From: Arenibacter algicola
GTDB taxonomy: Bacteria; Bacteroidota; Bacteroidia; Flavobacteriales; Flavobacteriaceae
DNA length: 64,000 bases
NCBI RefSeq assembly: GCF_018860365.1
Contig: NZ_JAHKPO010000003.1
Coordinates: forward strand, 124,001 to 188,000
Direction of reading: 5' to 3'
Shown here: positions 56,845-64,000 of the stretch, piece after piece
How positions within the stretch are numbered: the first letter of the stretch is position 1
Layout: each line of letters opens with the position of its first letter
Program-made: the position numbers and the translations under genes
The notes under the pieces: model-generated
What the model was told of the DNA's origin: nothing
Seen by the model: the letters and a program-made list of their open reading frames with translations, nothing else
Databases searched by the model: none

Positions 56845-58353
56845 TTAGAAATTCAGGGTATAGCCCAAACTTACTACGGAGTTTTTATTGGTTATGTTGG
56901 CCGGTGTTGGAAGGCCAACATCAAACAGTTGTTTGTTTATGTCCTGACTGGAGTAGTTGTAGGATAGGTCTAGCCTGCTTCCTCCAAAATTATAACCGAT
57001 ACCACCTGAATAGCCATTTAAATCGCCTATGGTACCCCCATTGGCGTACGGACTCTGTTCAAATCTATATCCTGCCCTTAAACTTAAGGCTTCAATGCGG
57101 TACTCACCACCTAATCTAAAAGTTGAAACGGCACTTAACTTATCGGAAATGAAATCGTTTTCTGAGGCAAAACTAGGATCCGAACCTGGTCTTAACTCTG
57201 CTTTTGACATGTCTTGATAGCTATAGTCGAAACTTAAAAGGCCATTCTGACCAAATATCATAGCCAAACTTCCTGTTAATTTCCCTGGTATTTTAATGGT
57301 ATAGTCCTCAAAAACATTAATGATATTAAAGTTGATAAATGAAATATCGCTATCCGCCAGATCCGAATATATTTTTTGAGAGGTTTCGTCTGATAAATTG
57401 TACCAGGTTGGGGATTGATAACTACCACCTATTCTAAAATTTTCATTTAATTTCCCAATGGCCCCCAGGCTAAAGGAAAAACCATTTCCTTGGGTCCTAA
57501 GTAAATTATCGAAGGTTATAGTCTGAATTTCCGAATCGGAATCAAAGCCTCTTTCGGATAATCTGGTAAGTTTGTCCAGAAATACACTATGAATGTTCAG
57601 GGAAGCACCCAAATACAGATTGTCACCGTACTGTGAGGCTAAATTTGCGGTAAACTTACTGTTGTATCCAGCAGTACTCTGAGAGTAATCTTGGTTAAGG
57701 GTACTGTATTTCGCATTGGAGATATAATCGGTATTATTGTCATCCGAGAAATCTACAGGGTCTATTATACCACCGTAATATCCCAAAAATGCTTGCTGGT
57801 CCACAAAACCTAAGGTGGATCCTATGTCCAGGTAGGCTTCTTCTATGTACTCGCCGTCTTGTATTAGAAGTGGACCAAAAGGTACTCCGTTGGCCAAATC
57901 CAAAAAGTAATTATCTATGCCCTGATTACTATTACCGGAAACAAAAAGGTCATCGTCAAAATTTTTGATCAGGTCATAGTTAAATGCCAATGCTAATTTT
58001 CTCCATGGAGAACTGGCATTGGTGCTTTTAAATACAAAAACACCCCCAACTTGATTAAGATCCAACGAATTTAAGGAGGTGCTGGAGCTACCATTGAAAT
58101 AAAGGGCATCATTTTTAACATTGTAATTGGATCCGGTTATGGATAACAAGCTGTTGTTGAAAACAGCCGAACCGGCAGGATTTACGTTTAGGGAGGATAA
58201 ATCTCCCCCCAATGCACCAAATGCGCCATTTAATCCTTGAAAACGTGCTGTACCATAGGAACCTTCTCCGCTAAGCCTTAAAACATCATTGATGTTCTGA
58301 GCACTCGCAAATGCACATACCAATAGTAGAATGAAAGTGTAATTCCTTTTCAT
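56845..58353 (-). CDS. OMPP1/FadL-like outer-membrane transport protein
   Basis: The protein has 502 residues with a signal peptide (through AFASAQ). The start of the mature part (GTARFQGLNGAFGALGGDLSSL, then NVNPAGSAVF) is characteristic of the OMPP1/FadL/TodX family of hydrophobic-compound barrels. Strand-rich sequence continues to GYTLNF. It lies 46 bp after the low-complexity lipoprotein gene and is probably co-transcribed with it. Confidence 0.83.
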   Translation of the reverse strand: MKRNYTFILLLVCAFASAQNINDVLRLSGEGSYGTARFQGLNGAFGALGGDLSSLNVNPAGSAVFNNSLLSITGSNYNVKNDALYFNGSSSTSLNSLDLNQVGGVFVFKSTNASSPWRKLALAFNYDLIKNFDDDLFVSGNSNQGIDNYFLDLANGVPFGPLLIQDGEYIEEAYLDIGSTLGFVDQQAFLGYYGGIIDPVDFSDDNNTDYISNAKYSTLNQDYSQSTAGYNSKFTANLASQYGDNLYLGASLNIHSVFLDKLTRLSERGFDSDSEIQTITFDNLLRTQGNGFSFSLGAIGKLNENFRIGGSYQSPTWYNLSDETSQKIYSDLADSDISFINFNIINVFEDYTIKIPGKLTGSLAMIFGQNGLLSFDYSYQDMSKAELRPGSDPSFASENDFISDKLSAVSTFRLGGEYRIEALSLRAGYRFEQSPYANGGTIGDLNGYSGGIGYNFGGSRLDLSYNYSSQDINKQLFDVGLPTPANITNKNSVVSLGYTLNF

Positions 58354-58399
58354 TTTATTTAATTTTGAAAGTTTTTATTGAAATAAGGGACCATGTTTT

Positions 58400-59662
58400 T
58401 TAGTTGCGCCTTCCGCTACTTCTACTACTGGATGACGAAGATCTTGAAGAAGAACTGCTAGAGCTTCTAACGCTACCACTGGAACTGCTGGAGCTGCTAG
58501 AACTTCTATAGGTACTACTCGATGATCTGGTTGGAGTGCTGCTGGAGCTACTTCTGTAGTTTCCACTTGAAGACCTTGTCGGAGTTGAGCTTCTGTAGGT
58601 TCCACTGGATGACCTTGTAGGCGTACTACCGGAACTTCTATAAGTAGAGGTTCTGGGAGCTGTGCCCTTATAGGTTCCGCTAGAGCTGTTGCTCCTGTAT
58701 GTCTGATTGCTTCTGGAGCTACTATTGTAATTTGGTACCGTCCTGGTGCTTCTGCTGGTGCGGTATGATCTGTTTCTTTCCAAAGCATCTACCCCAACAT
58801 TACTGCGCGATGTAGTTCCAGTTCTATTGACATTACTGCGGCCGGTGGTGCTTCTATATCTGCTAGTGCTTGTTCGGTTTGCAGTGCCTATATTGGATCT
58901 TCCGTTTAGAGCAGTGCTCCTAAGATTGGTATTGGAGTTGTAAACACCTCTCCTGCTAGCGCTGTAGGCGTAATTTCTATTGTAGTAATTGTTGCCGAAC
59001 CTACTGCGGGAATAGTAATATGGGTAGTGTCGGTAAGGAGAATAGAAGTAAGGGCTGTAATAACCGCTCCATCCGTAGCCTCCCCAGCCCCAGTTGTTCC
59101 ATCCGTAGCCACCCCAGCCCCAATTGTTCCAACCATATCCATATCCGTAACGGTTCCATCTCCAAGGGTTGTAATATCCGTAATAGCCTCCGTAGAAGCC
59201 GCCGTAAAAACCACCATATCCCCATGCAAATGGAGAGCCGCCCCAACCCCAATCGTCATAAATGTTGATGTTCACATTGGTGGCATTATCCCCCCATGAT
59301 CCGTACCCATTATAGTCGTTGTTGGTGGCATTATAGCCTAGATCCTGGTTATAGTCAAGGCTGTCGGATTCCATGTCACTATAATATCCATCAACATCGG
59401 TGAATACCTCGCTATCCAGAATCTCTCCATATTCATCGGCCTTTTGTCCAAAATAATCGCCATAGGCATTTGGTTTTTGGGTGGGCTGTTGTGTTCTTGG
59501 CCGTTGTTCGGTTACCCGAACTTGCTCGGTCCTATTGGAATAGATGCCATCATTATCATAATACGAGGCTTGCTGGTAAGACCCGCAAGATGCCAATACT
59601 ATGCTAAGGAGTACAACAGTTGCTGCTATATGTATTCTTCGGTGGGGTAGAGAATGTATCAT
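58400..59662 (-). CDS. Low-complexity lipoprotein (Gly/Tyr/Trp-rich, then Ser/Arg/Thr-rich)
   Basis: The protein has 420 residues with a lipobox IVLASC near residue 26. Residues of about 130-215 are Gly/Tyr/Trp-rich with a tandem repeat GYGWNNWGWG. Residues of about 240-420 are almost only Ser, Arg, Thr, Tyr and Gly, with repeated TPTRSSS and TYRSS units and a long serine run. No globular domain is recognised. It may be a surface or cell-wall structural protein, or a prion-like aggregating protein. It is divergent from proS and upstream of the FadL-like gene. Confidence 0.75.
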   Translation of the reverse strand: MIHSLPHRRIHIAATVVLLSIVLASCGSYQQASYYDNDGIYSNRTEQVRVTEQRPRTQQPTQKPNAYGDYFGQKADEYGEILDSEVFTDVDGYYSDMESDSLDYNQDLGYNATNNDYNGYGSWGDNATNVNINIYDDWGWGGSPFAWGYGGFYGGFYGGYYGYYNPWRWNRYGYGYGWNNWGWGGYGWNNWGWGGYGWSGYYSPYFYSPYRHYPYYYSRSRFGNNYYNRNYAYSASRRGVYNSNTNLRSTALNGRSNIGTANRTSTSRYRSTTGRSNVNRTGTTSRSNVGVDALERNRSYRTSRSTRTVPNYNSSSRSNQTYRSNSSSGTYKGTAPRTSTYRSSGSTPTRSSSGTYRSSTPTRSSSGNYRSSSSSTPTRSSSSTYRSSSSSSSSSGSVRSSSSSSSRSSSSSSRSSGRRN

Positions 59663-59679
59663 CGCTGTAAATTTAATTG

Positions 59680-59707
59680 TTGAACATTGTAAAAATAGTT
59701 AGTTTTG
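59680..59707 (+). promoter_or_regulatory. Promoter of proS
   Basis: TTG at 59680-59682, a 17-bp spacer and TAGTTTTG at 59700-59707. proS starts at 59762. Confidence 0.65.
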
Positions 59708-59761
59708 CCGAACTATTTCATTTAAATATAAGGTCGCAAGTTTTGTGCCAAACTTACTGGT

Positions 59762-61237
59762 ATGGGTAAAAATTTAACGAAAAGAGCAGAGGATTATTCC
59801 AAATGGTATAATGAACTTGTTGTAAAAGCGGATTTAGCTGAAAATTCGGGAGTTAGGGGTTGTATGGTCATTAAACCTTATGGCTATGCCATATGGGAAA
59901 AGATGCAGGCCCAATTGGATATAATGTTCAAGGAAACTGGGCATGAGAATGCCTATTTCCCATTGTTTATTCCTAAGTCCTACTTGAGCAAAGAGGCCAG
60001 TCATGTGGAAGGTTTCGCCAAGGAATGTGCCGTGGTGACCCATTATAGGCTAAAAAATGCCGAGGATGGTAGTGGTATTATTGTGGACCCCGATGCCAAG
60101 CTGGAGGAAGAGCTTATTGTTAGGCCTACATCCGAAACAATTATATGGGATACCTATAGAAGATGGATTCAGTCTTATCGGGATTTGCCACTGCTGATCA
60201 ACCAATGGGCCAATGTGGTGCGATGGGAAATGAGAACCCGACTTTTCTTGAGAACTGCGGAATTTTTATGGCAGGAAGGCCATACTGCGCATGCTACCGA
60301 AAAGGAAGCCATTGCCGAGGCAGAACAGATGATGGATATATATGCGGAATTTGCAGAAAATTACATGGCGGTACCTGTTATTAAAGGAACCAAAACGGCC
60401 AGCGAACGTTTTGCGGGTGCATTGGAGACCTACTGTATAGAGGCCTTAATGCAGGATGGTAAGGCCTTGCAGGCCGGTACCTCGCATTTTTTGGGACAAA
60501 ATTTCGCCAAGGCTTTTGATGTGAAGTTTGCTACCAAGGAAGGGGTGCAGGAATATGTGTGGGCAACATCTTGGGGAGTCTCTACCCGCTTGATGGGGGC
60601 GTTGATCATGACCCATAGCGATGATAACGGTCTGGTATTGCCACCCAAATTGGCTCCAATACAAGTCGTAATTGTACCTATTTATAAAGGTGAAGATCAA
60701 TTGGATGCTATTTCGGAAAGAGTGGCTCCTCTGGTAAAGGAATTGAGATCCAAAGGAATCTCTGTAAAATATGATAACCGGGATACCCATAAGCCTGGAT
60801 TTAAGTTCAATGAGTACGAGTTGAAAGGAGTGCCTGTTCGTTTGGCGATAGGGCAGAGGGATATGGATAATGGTACTTATGAAGTGGCACGTAGGGATAC
60901 TTTTGAAAAGGAAACCGTCAAGGGCGATGAGGTAGTGGCTAAAATTGAGTTTTTGTTGGAGGATATTCAGGCAAATATTTATAATAAGGCCCTGGATTAT
61001 AGAGAAACACATATAACCGAGGTAAATTCTTATGAAGAATTTAAAGAAGTTTTGGAAAGTAAGGGTGGATTTTTATCGGCACATTGGGATGGGACCTCGG
61101 AAACGGAAGAATTAGTGAAAGAGCAAACAAAAGCTACTATTCGCTGCATTCCTATAGATGTCAAAGAAGAGGCCGGAGTCTGCATGGTAACGGGAAAACC
61201 CTCCTCCAAAAGAGTGCTTTTTGCTAAGGCGTATTAA
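59762..61237 (+). CDS. proS: Prolyl-tRNA synthetase (archaeal/eukaryotic-type)
   Basis: The protein has 491 residues, the short ProRS form without the INS editing domain. Class II motifs are present: motif 1 region [14 protein letters not shown], motif 2 [20 protein letters not shown] and motif 3 near [22 protein letters not shown]-terminal anticodon-binding domain and zinc-like domain ([25 protein letters not shown]) follow. It charges tRNA-Pro. Confidence 0.96.
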   Translation: MGKNLTKRAEDYSKWYNELVVKADLAENSGVRGCMVIKPYGYAIWEKMQAQLDIMFKETGHENAYFPLFIPKSYLSKEASHVEGFAKECAVVTHYRLKNAEDGSGIIVDPDAKLEEELIVRPTSETIIWDTYRRWIQSYRDLPLLINQWANVVRWEMRTRLFLRTAEFLWQEGHTAHATEKEAIAEAEQMMDIYAEFAENYMAVPVIKGTKTASERFAGALETYCIEALMQDGKALQAGTSHFLGQNFAKAFDVKFATKEGVQEYVWATSWGVSTRLMGALIMTHSDDNGLVLPPKLAPIQVVIVPIYKGEDQLDAISERVAPLVKELRSKGISVKYDNRDTHKPGFKFNEYELKGVPVRLAIGQRDMDNGTYEVARRDTFEKETVKGDEVVAKIEFLLEDIQANIYNKALDYRETHITEVNSYEEFKEVLESKGGFLSAHWDGTSETEELVKEQTKATIRCIPIDVKEEAGVCMVTGKPSSKRVLFAKAY

Positions 61238-61264
61238 AAGATTTTAAAAAATTTTATTTAGGTC

Positions 61265-61294
61265 TTGCGATAGTAAAAAATAATTGTATTTTTG
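61265..61294 (+). promoter_or_regulatory. Promoter of the tRNA-Glu pair
   Basis: TTG at 61265-61267, a 19-bp spacer and TATTTTTG at 61287-61294, 23 bp before the first tRNA. Confidence 0.75.
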
Positions 61295-61317
61295 CATCCG
61301 CAATTATGCGATTTGAT

Positions 61318-61389
61318 GGTCCGTTCGTCTAGGGGTTAGGACGCCAGGTTTTCATCCTGGTAACAGGGGTTCGATTCCCCTACGGACTA
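61318..61389 (+). tRNA. tRNA-Glu (UUC), copy 1
   Basis: A 72-nt cloverleaf: acceptor GGTCCGT/ACGGACT (a G-U first pair), D-arm with TAGGGGTTAGG, anticodon loop TTTTCAT giving anticodon TTC, T-arm AGGGGTTCGATTCCCCT. The discriminator is A and CCA is not encoded. Confidence 0.97.
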
Positions 61390-61462
61390 CTAAAGGTTAT
61401 TTTGAAATTTTGGGGTACTGATGGCAACTTATAAGTTCTGTCCGTACTTGAAACCAAAAAAT

Positions 61463-61534
61463 GGTCCGTTCGTCTAGGGGTTAGGACGCCAGGTTTTCAT
61501 CCTGGTAACAGGGGTTCGATTCCCCTACGGACTA
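61463..61534 (+). tRNA. tRNA-Glu (UUC), copy 2
   Basis: Identical in sequence to copy 1 over the whole tRNA, 73 bp downstream, and read in the same direction. The two are probably one transcript. Confidence 0.97.
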
Positions 61535-61584
61535 CACAGTATGTTTAGGGGTGTAACCCAATAAAAAAATTAATTAAATAGAAA

Positions 61585-61836
61585 ATGGCAAATCATAAGT
61601 CAGCATTAAAGAGGATTAGAAGGAACGAAGCGGTAAGGTTACGTAACAGGTACCAGCATAAAACGACCCGTAACGCTATCAGAAGATTGCGTACAGAGGA
61701 GGATAAGAAAGCTGCTGAAACTTTGTTGCCAAGCGTGGTAAGTATGATCGATAGATTGGCTAAGCGCAATATTATTCATTCCAACAAAGCTGCAAACTTA
61801 AAGAGCAAGTTGACTAAGCAAGTAGCTGCACTATAA
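61585..61836 (+). CDS. rpsT: Ribosomal protein bS20
   Basis: This 83-residue, strongly basic protein ([20 protein letters not shown]) has the C-terminal helix [16 protein letters not shown], the normal bS20 form. It binds 16S rRNA. It follows two tRNA-Glu genes and ends in a terminator at 61858. Confidence 0.96.
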   Translation: MANHKSALKRIRRNEAVRLRNRYQHKTTRNAIRRLRTEEDKKAAETLLPSVVSMIDRLAKRNIIHSNKAANLKSKLTKQVAAL

Positions 61837-61857
61837 GTTTTATAATTTATATTAAGG

Positions 61858-61888
61858 AACGCCCTTCGTTAGAATGGGCGTTTTTTTG
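61858..61888 (+). terminator. Terminator of rpsT
   Basis: The stem AACGCCC/GGGCGTT (61858-61864 and 61876-61882) is followed by seven or more T. Confidence 0.9.
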
Positions 61889-62098
61889 TTTTTGCTATCC
61901 ACCATATTTCTCTTGTTATAAAAGTGTTTTATATAGGATAAATAATGGGGGATATCAATTTGGGTTAAGATATATAATGAAATTATCAAGATACCGTAAG
62001 GTTAAAGATATGCTTCTGAAAACCGTAGGTAATTCAATGAAATCATATTATATTCGGATTTCATTTTTTTTAATCCAAACGAATTGAAACAGAAAGTA

Positions 62099-63529
62099 AT
62101 GGGAAAACTACGCTTTACACAAAAATTAGGGTTTATTGTATTCACGATTCTCTTAGGCTGTAAGTCGCAACAGGAAAAAGTACCACATAGTCACTCCCAT
62201 GAAACTGAACACTCCCATTCCCATGCACACAGCCACTATCCGGAACATGATTCCATAACGGCCCATAAACTAATGTTTCCTTCCCAAGTACCGGACAGGG
62301 TGATTGCCAATTTAACGGCGGATCCAGCCCATAGCATGGCCGTGAATTGGAGAACGGATCAACAGGTGGAAGCTGGATTTGTCGAAATTGCCATAGCGAC
62401 CGATGGACCGGAGTTTTTGTTGAAAGACGTAAGACGAGTGGAAGCGAAAAGTGAAATTTTTCAAAATCAGAACAGAAAGGAGCCCCTTGTAAAAGCGGTA
62501 TACCATTCAGCTTTAGTGAAAAATTTACAGCCAAAAACCACCTATGTGTATAGGGTTGGTAATGGAAAGGAAGGCAACGATGGTTGGAGCGAATGGTTCC
62601 AATATACCACGGCTAGTGCCACTTCGGGAGACCCTTTTAGCTTTATTTATTTTGGGGACGCCCAAAATAATGTGAAATCGCTCTGGTCCAGGGTAATACG
62701 AAATTCTTACCGAAAATTTCCAGAAGTTGATTTTATGTTACATGCTGGCGATCTAATAAATGACAGGGATGCCAATCTGGAATGGGGAGAATGGTTTTAT
62801 GCAGGTAGCTTTATTCATGCCACGGTGCCAAGTGTTATGACGCCGGGTAATCATGAATACAGGGATGGTGTATTGACCTCCTTATGGAAACCACAATTCA
62901 CTTTGCCTGAAAATGGACCAATTGAGGAATTAAAAGAAACGTGTTTTGTAATTGATTATCAAGACATGAAATTGATTTCTATCGATAGCGAAGGTTATGA
63001 TGAAAGTTTGGAAGCCCGTTCGGCACAGATAAAATGGCTAGATTCCGTATTGCAATCAAACACTAAAAAATGGATAACCATTTTCACGCATTATCCAGTT
63101 TATTCTACCAAAGAAGGGCGAGACAATTGGGAGCTGAGAGAAGGTATAAAGCCTTTGATAGATAAATATGGGGTAGATTTGGTATTACAAGGGCATGATC
63201 ATACCTACGCAAGAGGCTATCCTGATAACGAAGGTAAGGGTCTGACACTTCTGGACGATGCCGGTACCGTTTATGCAGTTTCTATTAGTGGCCCTAAAAT
63301 GTACGAATCCGCGGACCAGGATTGGATGGTACGAAGGGGGGAATACACCCAATTGTTTCAAATAATTACCGTTACTAAAGATACCATTAAATATGAGGCG
63401 TATACGCCTATAGGCAACCTGTATGATGCCTTCGACCTTATTAAAAAGGACGGCAGGAAGCAGCTTATCAATAGAGTGCCGGATAGTCCCATCCGATTAA
63501 AAAAGGACTTTGTGAGAGAAGATAAATAG
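62099..63529 (+). CDS. Purple-acid-phosphatase-like lipoprotein with His-rich linker
   Basis: The protein has 476 residues from the ATG at 62099 (the frame starts at a TTG at 62084). The lipobox ILLGC is followed by a run of alternating His/Ser and His residues (about residues 30-50). An N-terminal fibronectin-III-like domain (about 65-180, KNLQPKTTYVYRVG) precedes a metallophosphoesterase domain with FGDAQ, HAGDLIND, TPGNHEYR, FTHYPVYS and LQGHDHTYARG. It is likely a surface or periplasmic phosphatase or nucleotidase. The His run may help load Zn or Mn. Confidence 0.88.
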   Translation: MGKLRFTQKLGFIVFTILLGCKSQQEKVPHSHSHETEHSHSHAHSHYPEHDSITAHKLMFPSQVPDRVIANLTADPAHSMAVNWRTDQQVEAGFVEIAIATDGPEFLLKDVRRVEAKSEIFQNQNRKEPLVKAVYHSALVKNLQPKTTYVYRVGNGKEGNDGWSEWFQYTTASATSGDPFSFIYFGDAQNNVKSLWSRVIRNSYRKFPEVDFMLHAGDLINDRDANLEWGEWFYAGSFIHATVPSVMTPGNHEYRDGVLTSLWKPQFTLPENGPIEELKETCFVIDYQDMKLISIDSEGYDESLEARSAQIKWLDSVLQSNTKKWITIFTHYPVYSTKEGRDNWELREGIKPLIDKYGVDLVLQGHDHTYARGYPDNEGKGLTLLDDAGTVYAVSISGPKMYESADQDWMVRRGEYTQLFQIITVTKDTIKYEAYTPIGNLYDAFDLIKKDGRKQLINRVPDSPIRLKKDFVREDK

Positions 63530-63615
63530 AGAATTCTATTTACGTTGTTGTTCAGTTAAGTCGTAATAAATGGTCTTTTTATTGATGTTGACCATAATTT
63601 AATGGTTAATTAATT

Positions 63616-64000
63616 TTATCGCTGTCTACGATAATCTGTAGGAGTAACGCCTTTAATTTCTTTAAACTTCCTGTTGAAATTGGCTATGGTTCTAAATCCG
63701 CATTGTTCGGATATCATGGAAATTGAAAGGTCGGGGTTGCTATTGATAAGTTTACAGGCATTTTCAATTCGTATTTCAATCAAAAATTGAAAAAATGTTT
63801 TGTTGGTTCGTTTTTTAAAATAGCGGCAAAAGGAATTCTTGTTCATATGGGCCTTGTCCGCAATCTCTTCCAAAGTAATAGGTTCGTAGAACTTTTCCAT
63901 GGCATATTTAAACACATCGTTCATGCGTTTTCCCTCGTCGTCCGTATATTTCTTTTTATAAACAAAGGACGATAGCGGAGTCGTTTCCGCTGTACTTATC
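63616..64000 (-). CDS. AraC-family transcriptional regulator (partial, runs off the right edge)
   Basis: The last 127 codons are in the window, and the frame stays open to the edge, so the internal ATG at 63924 is not the true start. The C-terminal AraC DNA-binding domain has both helix-turn-helix units: ITLEEIADKAHMNKNSFCRY and ISMISEQCGFRTIANFNRKF, then VTPTDYRR. The short preceding part (YKKKYTDDEGKRMNDVF) suggests a cupin-type sensor domain outside the window. The targets are unknown. Confidence 0.85.
   Translation of the reverse strand, partial: ISTAETTPLSSFVYKKKYTDDEGKRMNDVFKYAMEKFYEPITLEEIADKAHMNKNSFCRYFKKRTNKTFFQFLIEIRIENACKLINSNPDLSISMISEQCGFRTIANFNRKFKEIKGVTPTDYRRQR

Noticed and set aside
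58400-58700. Serine-codon repeats as a CRISPR or satellite array
   Set aside because: Repeats are short, irregular and in frame with a lipoprotein; no spacers of constant length.
58906-59299. Several long frames on both strands across the Gly/Trp-rich gene
   Set aside because: They are shadows produced by low-complexity GGN/TGG codons of the real gene.

Overview
The window is about 64 kb of chromosome from a marine Flavobacteriaceae bacterium (Bacteroidota). The host call rests on several kinds of evidence: a SusC/SusD pair, the fused SecDF, the cold-shock/TPR/OmpA gene types, CHU_C (gliding-motility-type, T9SS) C-terminal domains, genes without Shine-Dalgarno sites, and promoters of the Bacteroidota form (TTG/TTTG, spacer of about 19, TAnnTTTG). 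The gene repertoire resembles Zobellia/Maribacter/Arenibacter-type seaweed-associated flavobacteria; the genus is inference.

Layout. 1-8.0 kb: partial ftsE, a 1007-residue TPR protein with an outer-membrane barrel partner, a small secreted protein, an OmpA-like protein and a cold-shock protein. 8.0-25.5 kb: an alginate-utilisation locus, almost all on the minus strand. Read in transcription order it holds a PL6 alginate lyase, a lipoprotein with two PL7 lyase domains, KdgF cupin, an SDR, SusC, SusD, a GntR/FadR-type regulator, an MFS uronate transporter, a second SDR, KDPG aldolase and a divergent Nramp-like transporter. A SIS-domain gene lies at its left edge. 25.6-29.5 kb: a divergent plus-strand branch with a Tat-exported TIM-barrel isomerase-like protein, an RraA/HMG-aldolase-like protein and a sulfatase. 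29.5-64 kb: mostly housekeeping genes (ABC-F, asnB, gyrB, mdh, secDF, lgt, yidD, cysS, folE, proS, two tRNA-Glu, rpsT) mixed with envelope proteins, two tandem CHU_C proteins, a very low-complexity lipoprotein, a His-rich purple-acid-phosphatase-like lipoprotein and a partial AraC regulator at the right edge.

How the alginate genes fit together. PL6 and PL7 lipoproteins cut alginate at the surface, and SusC/SusD import oligomers. KdgF linearises unsaturated uronate to DEH, an SDR reduces DEH to KDG, and KDPG aldolase splits KDPG; the MFS protein should move monouronates across the inner membrane. KDG kinase and a PL17 exolyase are not in the window.

The strongest regulatory signal is a palindromic operator built on TGGTTAACCA units spaced 13 bp apart. 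It occurs at four places (13945, 19068, 22688, 25504), each directly downstream of a minus-strand TAnnTTTG -7 box: before the regulator itself, susC, the PL7 gene and the PL6 gene. The last copy also overlaps the -33 region of the divergent plus-strand promoter. A second shared element of about 70-80 nt (hairpin with a conserved CGCACA loop, then TCTGAAGGGAARTAATAC) lies about 140-150 nt before both susC and the MFS gene; its stem sequence differs between copies while pairing is kept.
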